Below are positions 1 through 6,158 of a stretch of 64,000 bases of DNA, piece after piece. Under the pieces are notes generated by a model, which was not told where the DNA came from, ran no database searches, and worked only from the letters and a program-made list of their open reading frames with translations. How positions within the stretch are numbered: the stretch's first letter is position 1; each line of letters opens with the position of its first letter. The position numbers were made by a program, and so were the translations under genes. This DNA comes from DATMXT01 sp963662765 (GTDB taxonomy: Bacteria > Bacillota > Clostridia > Oscillospirales > Feifaniaceae): contig CAXXUP010000002.1 of the NCBI GenBank assembly GCA_963662765.2, positions 62,001-126,000 on the forward strand, written 5' to 3'.

Positions 1-355
1 GAACCGTGATGACGGCCTGAGTCACCTTGGAACCGAGATAGTTTTCGGCGTCGACCTTGAGCTTTTGCAGAATCATGGCCGAAATCTCTTCGGGCGAGTA
101 ACTTTTGCCGTCGACGTTGACGCGGTCGGCGGTGCCCATTCTGCGCTTAATGGAGGAGACGGTGCCGGAGGGGTTGGTAACGGCCTGCCGCTTTGCGACT
201 GTGCCGACCATGCGCTCGCCGGTCCTCGAGAAAGCCACAACCGACGGAGTGGTGCGGCCGCCTTCAGCGTTGGGGATGACGATGGCCTCGCCGCCTTCCA
301 TGACGGCTACGCAGGAGTTGGTGGTGCCGAGATCAATGCCTATAATTTTTGACAT
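1..355 (-). CDS. dnaK: Chaperone DnaK (Hsp70), N-terminal part, cut by window edge
   Basis: Only the first 118 codons are present; the gene runs off the left edge. The N-terminus shows the Hsp70 nucleotide-binding signature IIGIDLGTTNSCVAVMEGG and the continuation IPNAEGGRTTPSVVAF, which hold the phosphate-binding loop of the ATPase domain. DnaK is the ATP-driven cytoplasmic foldase that works with GrpE and DnaJ. The ATG at 353-355 is preceded by the Shine-Dalgarno AGGAGGATTA on the minus strand. It is the third gene of the hrcA-grpE-dnaK operon; dnaJ is expected beyond the window. Identification is certain; only the partial extent limits the annotation. Confidence 0.98.
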   Translation of the reverse strand, partial: MSKIIGIDLGTTNSCVAVMEGGEAIVIPNAEGGRTTPSVVAFSRTGERMVGTVAKRQAVTNPSGTVSSIKRRMGTADRVNVDGKSYSPEEISAMILQKLKVDAENYLGSKVTQAVITV

Positions 356-489
356 GATAATAATCCTCCTAATTTTCAAATACGCTGGGTCGCACAAGCG
401 AAGAAAACTCGCCCGCACGTTCACCGCTGCGCGGCGCGTGCCGCTGCCGCGTCACGATACCGATCCCGTTATATAGACGGGCTTGGCGT

Positions 490-1056
490 TCAGTTCGCGA
501 CCTTCACCATTGCGTGGCGAATGACGATGTCTTTGTATTTATAACCCTTTTGCAGAATCTCCACAACGGAGTTTTCCGGCAAGGTGGGGTCATCAATGTG
601 AACGATGGCATGGTGCAAATTGGGATCAAAGGTGTCGGTGGCCTCGATTTCCTCAATTCCAACCGATGTGAGCACGTCGCAGATGGAGCGGGCAACCATG
701 GACAGCCCCGCTGTGACAGCCTCGCTGCCGCCTTGGGAGATGGCGATGTTCAGGCTGTCGAGTACCGGAAGAAATTTGGCTGCCGTGTCCCGCACCACAA
801 AGCCGGTCAGAGCGTCCCGCTCTTTGGCGGTGCGTTTGCGAAAGTTGTCATACTCTGCGGCAAGGCGCTTATATTTGTCATCGAGGGATACAAGCTGATC
901 TTCTTGGGCGGCGAGTCGGCATTCCAGCTCGGCGATGGTATCGGGTGTTTCTTTCAGAGCCTCTTCGGGGACTGCGGGTCCTGTGCCTGCCGTATTCTCC
1001 TTGACGGAAATATCCGGCGTATCCTGCATGACCTCTTTTTCTTGACTGTCTTCCAA
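490..1056 (-). CDS. grpE: Nucleotide exchange factor GrpE
   Basis: 188 residues, usual size for GrpE, which releases ADP from DnaK. The first ~45 residues are acidic and low-complexity; a long helix with coiled-coil character follows (ECRLAAQEDQLVSLDDKYKR), then YDNFRKRTAKE, typical of the dimer-forming helix. The C-terminal beta domain ends in GYKYKDIVIRHAMVKVAN, which matches the family's closing motif. The start is TTG at 1054-1056 with GGGAGG about 8 nt upstream. It lies 20 nt after hrcA and 134 nt before dnaK in the same operon, so it should respond to heat through HrcA/CIRCE. Confidence 0.96.
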   Translation of the reverse strand: MEDSQEKEVMQDTPDISVKENTAGTGPAVPEEALKETPDTIAELECRLAAQEDQLVSLDDKYKRLAAEYDNFRKRTAKERDALTGFVVRDTAAKFLPVLDSLNIAISQGGSEAVTAGLSMVARSICDVLTSVGIEEIEATDTFDPNLHHAIVHIDDPTLPENSVVEILQKGYKYKDIVIRHAMVKVAN

Positions 1057-1076
1057 AGTTTTAACCTCCCGGATTC

Positions 1077-2114
1077 TTATTCGTTGAACATGCGTCCGAG
1101 CATGACGCCCAGCTCGCCCAGAAAATATTCGAACTGCGAGAGTACCCGCCGATAGTTCATCCGAGTCGGGCCGAGTACCGAGATGACGCCGACCGGCCTG
1201 CCGCCGAGGCTATAGCTCCCGGTGATGACACTGGTTTCCCGAAGTTCCTCATAGGGGTGCTCGCCGCCAATCGTGAACCGGATGCCGGAATAGTCGGTGT
1301 CGGGACAGAGTACCCGGAGAATGCGATCCCGGTCGTGAAGCAGCGCCAAGAGCTCGCGGGCTTTGTCGGTGTTCTGGTACTCCGGCAGAGAGAGCAGCCG
1401 GCTTTCGCCGCTGACAATAACTTCTCTGGCCCAGAGCTCATTGAGCATTTCGCGCAGCGCGCGGATGATGGGGGCGAGCAGCGGACGGTATCCGCCAAGC
1501 GTTTCCTCGAGCTGTACAAGCTGGGCAAGTGACATCTCGGAGATTGGAAGGCCTGTCAGCTGCTGACCGATCACGCTTTCAAGTTTTGATAAGATGTAGT
1601 AGGGAATAGGCTGCTCGGTGCACATGAGCCGGTTTTTTACGATACCGGCTGAAGTGACCAGCACCAGCACCACGCGGTCCGCGTCAATGGTAATGAGGTC
1701 GATCTTGTGCAGGCTGCCGACGTTCATGCGGGGGGTGACGACCACCGACGGATAGCCTGTCAGATCACTCACGACCCGACCGGCTTCGGCTAAAAGCCTT
1801 GTCAGCTCGGTCACATGGGCATGGGAGAGGGAGTGTGCCTGCTCTTTTTCGGTTTCCGTCAGCCGATAGCGCCCCATGAGCTCATTGACATAGGCGCGGT
1901 AACCGAGCGAAGATGGTACACGTCCCGCCGAGGTGTGGGGCTGAAGCAGCCAGCCGAGGGTTTCAAGCTCGGCCATCTCGTTGCGAATGGTTGCCGATGA
2001 AACGCCAAGGCCGGCCTCGTCGGCCAGCGTCTTGGAGCCGACCGGTTCAGCCGTGCGGACATATGAATCGATGACGGCAGCGAGAATTCGCTTTTTTCTC
2101 TCACTCGGGTTCAT
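1077..2114 (-). CDS. hrcA: Heat-inducible transcription repressor HrcA
   Basis: 345 residues, normal for HrcA, the repressor that binds the CIRCE operator and is helped to fold by GroEL. An N-terminal winged helix covers about residues 1-75 (SSATIRNEMAELETLGWL and HTSAGRVPSSLGYRAYV are family signatures); the rest is the GAF-like and dimerisation part (IRFTIGGEHPYEELRETSVI near the C-terminus). ATG start at 2112-2114, with a perfect CIRCE inverted repeat 16 bp upstream and a consensus promoter beyond it, so the gene is autoregulated and leads the hrcA-grpE-dnaK operon. Confidence 0.97.
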   Translation of the reverse strand: MNPSERKKRILAAVIDSYVRTAEPVGSKTLADEAGLGVSSATIRNEMAELETLGWLLQPHTSAGRVPSSLGYRAYVNELMGRYRLTETEKEQAHSLSHAHVTELTRLLAEAGRVVSDLTGYPSVVVTPRMNVGSLHKIDLITIDADRVVLVLVTSAGIVKNRLMCTEQPIPYYILSKLESVIGQQLTGLPISEMSLAQLVQLEETLGGYRPLLAPIIRALREMLNELWAREVIVSGESRLLSLPEYQNTDKARELLALLHDRDRILRVLCPDTDYSGIRFTIGGEHPYEELRETSVITGSYSLGGRPVGVISVLGPTRMNYRRVLSQFEYFLGELGVMLGRMFNE

Positions 2115-2129
2115 ATCGTTTCCTCTCGT

Positions 2130-2156
2130 TTAGCACTCATCGACTTCGAGTGCTAA
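2130..2156 (-). promoter_or_regulatory. CIRCE operator (HrcA binding site)
   Basis: Perfect CIRCE inverted repeat TTAGCACTC-N9-GAGTGCTAA with both half sites matching the consensus. It lies between the -10 box and the hrcA start codon, in the 5' untranslated region, the standard position for HrcA repression. Confidence 0.98.
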
Positions 2157-2166
2157 GCACAGTGTA

Positions 2167-2195
2167 ATAATAACGCGGCACCGTACAAAAGTCAA
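2167..2195 (-). promoter_or_regulatory. Sigma-A promoter of the hrcA operon
   Basis: Reading the minus strand: TTGACT, 17-nt spacer, TATTAT. The -10 box is 10 bp upstream of the CIRCE repeat, so transcription would start at or in the operator. Confidence 0.85.
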
Positions 2196-2224
2196 TAGGG
2201 AATTTTGTAAACAATATGTGAAAG

Positions 2225-2262
2225 CAGGGGGCGCACTATTCATGTGCACCCCCCTGTTTTTT
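2225..2262 (+). terminator. Hairpin with T tract in the hrcA/2319-gene intergenic region
   Basis: Inverted repeat (AGGGGGCGCAC ... GTGCACCCCCCT) followed by six T on the plus strand. No plus-strand gene leads into it, so it may only block antisense reading into the adjacent terminator. Confidence 0.45.
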
Positions 2263-2268
2263 CATTAA

Positions 2269-2298
2269 AAGGCCGGCAGGATATTTCCTGCCGGCCTT
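2269..2298 (-). terminator. Rho-independent terminator after the 2319-2873 gene
   Basis: Perfect 12-bp stem AAGGCCGGCAGG with a 6-nt loop; on the minus strand it runs into TTTTAATGAAAAAA. It closes the mazF-hypothetical transcript before the hrcA promoter. Confidence 0.85.
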
Positions 2299-2318
2299 GC
2301 AGTTGCGCCCTTGACCTG

Positions 2319-2873
2319 CTAAGACTGTATATCGGAGGAGGATGCGATGACAGTGCCCGCTGCATCGATCACCTGATAGCCGCCGCGCACCATGACCCAA
2401 CCCGAACCCGAAACGCATTTCACGCCGCGCCCGTCGGCTCTGGGGACGAGATAGAGGTTTTGCAGCGTCAGCTCGCTTGCGTCGCCGGCTTCGCTGCCCT
2501 TGGTCAGGTTGGCGAGCATGTCCCCAATCGGGTCGACCGCCCGGAAGTCGCCGCGACGAAGCAGAACCTCGATGGCTCCACCGTAGCCTATGATGGTCTC
2601 GCCCTCGTGCATCTCCAGGGCAAGATAGCTTGTACTGCCCCCGGATACAGTGATACCGGAGGCTGCAATCTCCTTGCGCAGCTCTTCCAGGGCTGCCGCG
2701 TTCAGTTCCTGCACCTGCTTTTGCTGGTCCTCCTTGAGGGCGGGAAGCAGCACGCTGTTTAGGTAGCTCAAGGTGATCAGCGGGTCGTCGGCACCGCCGG
2801 CGGCAGACACGGCTATGTATGCCGCAGCGGCAATCATCACCGCAATCAGAATGGACCTCAGAAACTTTTTCAT
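2319..2873 (-). CDS. Membrane-anchored or secreted protein of unknown function
   Basis: 184 residues. I do not recognise a named family. The N-terminus MKKFLRSILIAVMIAAAAYI is a signal peptide or single membrane anchor, followed by a helical stretch rich in K/E/Q (about residues 35-70) and a beta-type region with YLALEMHEGETIIGYGGA, VLLRRGDFRAVDP and GWVMVRGGYQVIDA. The protein is thus expected outside the membrane. The ATG at 2871-2873 is chosen because GGAGGGGTT lies just upstream; an earlier in-frame ATG would overlap mazF. It starts 19 bp after mazF and likely shares its transcript, ending in the hairpin at 2269-2298. Confidence 0.75.
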   Translation of the reverse strand: MKKFLRSILIAVMIAAAAYIAVSAAGGADDPLITLSYLNSVLLPALKEDQQKQVQELNAAALEELRKEIAASGITVSGGSTSYLALEMHEGETIIGYGGAIEVLLRRGDFRAVDPIGDMLANLTKGSEAGDASELTLQNLYLVPRADGRGVKCVSGSGWVMVRGGYQVIDAAGTVIASSSDIQS

Positions 2874-2892
2874 AACCCCTCCAAATGTACAG

Positions 2893-3246
2893 TTAAACTT
2901 CGTCAAGTCCGAAGCTGATGGACAGGGCCTCGTTGATACGGCCCATGGTGCCGCTGTCGAGATGTCCCATCCGCTCTTTCAGCCTGCGCTTATCGATGGT
3001 ACGCACCTGCTCGAGCAGCACGACCGAATCTTTCTGGAGGCCGCAGTCGATGCTGGCTCCAATCTCGATATGGGTTGGCAGGCGTGATTTCCCGATCTGG
3101 CTTGTGATGGCGGCTGCAATGACGGTGGGGCTGTACCGGTTGCCGACGTTGTTTTGTATGATCAGCACCGGTCGCACGCCGCCCTGCTCCGAGCCGACCA
3201 CCGGGCTCAAGTCGGCATAGTAGATGTCTCCTCTTTTGACTGTCAC
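2893..3246 (-). CDS. mazF: MazF/NdoA (EndoA)-type endoribonuclease toxin
   Basis: 117 residues, the size of Bacillus NdoA. The sequence carries the family hallmarks VKRGDIYYADLSPVVGSEQG, GVRPVLIIQNNVGNRYSPT, LPTHIEI and DSVVLLEQVRTIDKRRL, with the conserved Arg and Thr of the catalytic pocket. MazF cuts single-stranded mRNA at short motifs. GTG at 3244-3246 has GGAG at a good distance; an upstream in-frame GTG at 3253-3255 touches that site and is less likely. Located after alr, as ndoA is in Bacillus, but the antitoxin gene that normally lies between alr and mazF is absent (see findings). Confidence 0.95.
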   Translation of the reverse strand: MTVKRGDIYYADLSPVVGSEQGGVRPVLIIQNNVGNRYSPTVIAAAITSQIGKSRLPTHIEIGASIDCGLQKDSVVLLEQVRTIDKRRLKERMGHLDSGTMGRINEALSISFGLDEV

Positions 3247-3348
3247 GACGATCACTCCGCAAAATATACTTTTCGTCTATAGTGTTGCCAGACAAAGCGG
3301 AGTTTTAGTCATGCGCCCAGAAAATTCCATGGAGGAAAACTTTTTTCC

Positions 3349-3377
3349 AGTATACCGCATAGGGGGGAAGTTTGCAA
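3349..3377 (-). promoter_or_regulatory. Promoter of mazF
   Basis: Minus strand TTGCAA, 17-nt spacer, TATACT, about 100 bp before the mazF start. Together with the terminator just upstream it shows that mazF is transcribed independently of alr. Confidence 0.7.
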
Positions 3378-3405
3378 GAAAGAAGCATCGTTTAGCGAAT
3401 TATGG

Positions 3406-3440
3406 AAAAAAGGCCGGCGGGGCAGTGATGCCCGCCGGCC
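3406..3440 (-). terminator. Terminator after alr
   Basis: Strong stem GGCCGGCGGG ... CCCGCCGGCC with a short loop, followed on the minus strand by a run of six T. Sits 18 bp past the alr stop codon. Confidence 0.85.
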
Positions 3441-3457
3441 GGAAATAAAAAAAGCAA

Positions 3458-4636
3458 TTATTTTGTGAGGTAGTTGGTCTCGGCGACCTCTTTACCACCC
3501 TTGAAGTAGACGCGGGGTACGCGCTTGGAGATGAAGCACTGCATGACAATGGGGTGCTGCCCGAACTCCTTGGCCATCTCCCAAGCGTCGTGGTGGACAC
3601 CGCAGTCGTCACCGAAAAGGGTGACGGTCTGCCCTTCCTCGACTCCCTCAATTCCGGTGACGTCGATCATCATCTGATCCATGCAGATTTTACCGACGCT
3701 CGGAGCAAGTTTGCCGTTAACGAGCAGGCTGATCTTGCCTGAGAGGAGACGGGAGAGCCCATCGGCATAGCCGACCGCCACGACGGCGATGAGGGAGCGC
3801 TCCTTGACCTCGTAAGTGCAGCCGTAGCTGATGACGGCGCCGGGATCGAGCCACTTGAGCTGGGCAATGACGGCCTTCCACTGCATGGCGGTACGCAGCT
3901 CCGGAACCGGACGGGCAGGGTCGGGGGCAAATCCGTAGAGGGTGGTCCCACTGCGGGCCATTGAGCACTGCTTGTCGGGGTGATAGGCACCGCCGGCCGA
4001 GTTGTTGCAATGGACAAAACTGAACTTGTGGCCAGTGGCCTCAATGGCTTCGACCATGCGGCAGAAGTTGCGGTACTGCATTTCGGTGAACTCGCTGCCC
4101 TTTTCCTCGGACTTCGCGAAGTGGGTGAAAATGCCCTCAAATTCGAGATTCGGGACTTTCAGCATTTCCATGGCCTCCGCGAAGGCGGCGGGGAAGTCGC
4201 TCTCCTTTTGATTGACAATGCCGAGCCTGCTCATGCCGGAGTCGATTTTCATATGGACTTTCAGCTTGCGGCCGGTGCCCTCCATCTCGGAGCTGAGCTT
4301 TTTGGCAAAGGCAAGCGAGAAGCAGCACTGGGAGATGTTCTCGTACTCCATCTCCTGGGCGAGGGCCGGGTCGGTATAGCCTAAAATGAGGATGGGTTTA
4401 TGTGTGCCACCCTGGCGTACATTGATGGCTTCGTCATAGCAGGCTACGCCGAGCATGGAGACGCCCGGATGATCGTCGAGCATGCGGGCGACCTCTTTGG
4501 CCCCGTGGGCATAGGAGTCGCCCTTGACAATGGCACAGAGCTTGGTTTCGGGTTCCATATTGGCTCTGATTGCCGCAACATTCCCCCAGATGGCATCGAG
4601 GTCGATTTCAAGCCAGGTTCTACGTCCCTTTTTCAC
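3458..4636 (-). CDS. alr: Alanine racemase (PLP-dependent)
   Basis: 392 residues. Converts L- to D-alanine for peptidoglycan. The N-terminal TIM barrel starts RRTWLEIDLDAIWGNVAAIR; the PLP lysine region reads AIVKGDSYAHGA; MKIDSGMSRLG and the C-terminal SYGCTYEVKERS (catalytic Tyr region), VGYADGLSR and GKICMDQMMIDVT are all in place. GTG at 4634-4636 follows AAAGGGTG; upstream in-frame codons have no such site. The lysine motif departs from the usual VKA[DN][GA]YGHG at three positions (see findings). A promoter lies at 4704-4732 and the gene ends in its own terminator. Confidence 0.92.
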   Translation of the reverse strand: MKKGRRTWLEIDLDAIWGNVAAIRANMEPETKLCAIVKGDSYAHGAKEVARMLDDHPGVSMLGVACYDEAINVRQGGTHKPILILGYTDPALAQEMEYENISQCCFSLAFAKKLSSEMEGTGRKLKVHMKIDSGMSRLGIVNQKESDFPAAFAEAMEMLKVPNLEFEGIFTHFAKSEEKGSEFTEMQYRNFCRMVEAIEATGHKFSFVHCNNSAGGAYHPDKQCSMARSGTTLYGFAPDPARPVPELRTAMQWKAVIAQLKWLDPGAVISYGCTYEVKERSLIAVVAVGYADGLSRLLSGKISLLVNGKLAPSVGKICMDQMMIDVTGIEGVEEGQTVTLFGDDCGVHHDAWEMAKEFGQHPIVMQCFISKRVPRVYFKGGKEVAETNYLTK

Positions 4637-4703
4637 ATAATCGCACCCTTTCAATATGAATTCAGCAAAACAAAATGAACATACAGTCAAAAATACTTAC
4701 ATA

Positions 4704-4732
4704 ATTTTAACATGAAATCTGGCTATTGACAA
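4704..4732 (-). promoter_or_regulatory. Promoter of alr
   Basis: Minus strand TTGTCA, 17 nt, TAAAAT. Its -35 hexamer covers the same bases as the -35 hexamer of the divergent pheS promoter. Confidence 0.75.
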
Positions 4733-4754
4733 TTCCCGTTCGAAAGAATAAAAT
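4726..4754 (+). promoter_or_regulatory. Promoter of the pheST T-box transcript
   Basis: TTGACA, 17 nt, TAAAAT on the plus strand; transcription would begin near 4761 and give a leader of about 360 nt ahead of pheS. Confidence 0.85.
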
Positions 4755-4761
4755 GTCAATA

Positions 4762-5092
4762 TACCACAAGAATGTAGTGTGATTTTTAGGCGAAACAGCG
4801 AAAATGCAAAGAAGGGGAGAGTAGTCCCCGACCACGTCGACAGAGAGGGCGCGTCACCGGCTGTAAGCGTGCCCAGGCGTAGCGGAGGTGAAGTTCGCCC
4901 CGGAGCAGACCCGTTGAAAGATCAGTAGGCGGGTACGTCAGGCCGCGTTAAGGCTGCGGTTATGTGCGTGTAGAGGCTGTCTTTTGGCAGCCGGATATGC
5001 CATGGCCCATAAGTGCCGGCTTTGTCCGGAATGCGGGTGGTACCGCGGAGCATTGCTTCGTCCCAAAGGTTTGGGATGGGGCATTTTTTATT
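4762..5092 (+). promoter_or_regulatory. T-box riboswitch, phenylalanine type
   Basis: Leader RNA upstream of pheS. It holds the T-box core TGCGGGTGGTACCGCGG (5032-5048) that pairs with the acceptor end of uncharged tRNA, an upstream GGGGAGAGTAGTCCCC stem with the AGTA loop-E-like motif (about 4813-4830), and GTGAAGTTCGCCCCGGAGC, where TTC at 4894-4896 is the likely Phe specifier. The competing terminator is the hairpin about 5052-5085 (GTCCCAAAGGTTTGGGAT within a longer G-U-containing stem) followed by a T tract. The specifier assignment is an inference from position and from the downstream gene. Confidence 0.93.
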
Positions 5093-5121
5093 TTCTACTA
5101 TTAAGTCAGAGGTGATAAATC

Positions 5122-6144
5122 ATGAAAAAAGCGCTGCAGGATATCAGGGAGCGGGCCATGCGGGCGGTGGAGGGATCGGAGGGACTTGCCGAGATCGAGC
5201 AGGCAAGAGTCGAATTGCTCGGTAAGAAAAGCGAGCTTGCCGGCATCATGAAAAAAATGGGGGGCATGACCCCGGAGGAGCGCCGCGACGTCGGACAGAT
5301 CGCCAATGCTGTCCGAAATGAAATCGAGGCGCTCATCGAGAGCCGCAAAGGCGCCCTTACAACCTTTGCCGCCGAGATCCGTATGCAGGCCGAGCGGCTT
5401 GACGTGACGGCTCCCGGCATGGAATATGCCATCGGCGGCCGCCATCCCCTGAACATCGTCTTGGACGAACTCAAGGAAATTTTCGTCGGAATGGGCTACG
5501 AGATCGCGGAGGGCCCCGAAGTGGAGTACGACCTCTACAACTTCGAGATGCTCAACATCCCAAAAGACCACCCCGCCCGCGACACTCAGGATACTTTTTA
5601 TATCAACGACAACATTGTGCTGCGCACCCAGACGTCGCCTGTACAGGTGCGCACCATGCTCAGCCATTCGCTGCCCATCCGCATCATCTCCCCCGGTCGG
5701 GTCTACCGGTCAGACGCAATCGACGCTACCCACTCGCCGGTCTTCCATCAGATCGAGGGGCTTGTGGTCGACGAGGGCATCACACTGGGTGACCTGAAGG
5801 CGACGCTTGAAGTTTTCGCAAAACGTATGTACGGAGAGGACACCGTTGTCCGCTTCCGCCCCTCCCACTTCCCCTTCACCGAGCCGTCAGCCGAAATGGA
5901 TATCATGTGCTTCAAATGCCACGGCAAGGGCTGCCCTCTGTGCAAGGGCGAGGGCTGGATTGAAATTCTGGGCTCCGGCATGGTGCACCCGAAAGTGCTC
6001 GCCGGCTGCGGCATCGACCCCGAGAAGTACAGCGGCTGGGCCTTTGGCATGGGACTTGAGCGCATCGTCATGCGCAAGTATCAGGTCGACGATCTGCGCA
6101 ATTTCTTTGAGAACGACCTGCGCTTCCTCGGCCAGTTCAATTAA
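5122..6144 (+). CDS. pheS: Phenylalanyl-tRNA synthetase alpha subunit
   Basis: 340 residues, family size. A coiled-coil N-terminus (about 1-85) is followed by the class II catalytic core: RHPLNIVLDELKEIFVGMGY, motif 2 GRVYRSDAIDATHSPVFHQ, the Cys pairs CFKCHGKGCPLCKGEGW, and motif 3 GWAFGMGLERIVMRKY. It makes the catalytic half of the alpha2-beta2 cytoplasmic enzyme that charges tRNA-Phe. ATG start with AGAGGTG 9 nt upstream. It is controlled by the T-box leader and followed 14 bp later by pheT. Confidence 0.97.
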   Translation: MKKALQDIRERAMRAVEGSEGLAEIEQARVELLGKKSELAGIMKKMGGMTPEERRDVGQIANAVRNEIEALIESRKGALTTFAAEIRMQAERLDVTAPGMEYAIGGRHPLNIVLDELKEIFVGMGYEIAEGPEVEYDLYNFEMLNIPKDHPARDTQDTFYINDNIVLRTQTSPVQVRTMLSHSLPIRIISPGRVYRSDAIDATHSPVFHQIEGLVVDEGITLGDLKATLEVFAKRMYGEDTVVRFRPSHFPFTEPSAEMDIMCFKCHGKGCPLCKGEGWIEILGSGMVHPKVLAGCGIDPEKYSGWAFGMGLERIVMRKYQVDDLRNFFENDLRFLGQFN

Positions 6145-6158
6145 GGGGGTAAACTAAC

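Noticed and set aside
3283..3334. 17-codon ORF on the minus strand between the mazF promoter and mazF (possible mini-antitoxin or leader)
   Set aside because: No ribosome binding site precedes its ATG, and it is far too short for a MazE-type antitoxin.
4762..5092. tRNA gene or structural RNA in the pheS upstream region
   Set aside because: The stems and the TGGTACCGCG core are those of a T-box leader; no cloverleaf with CCA end can be drawn.
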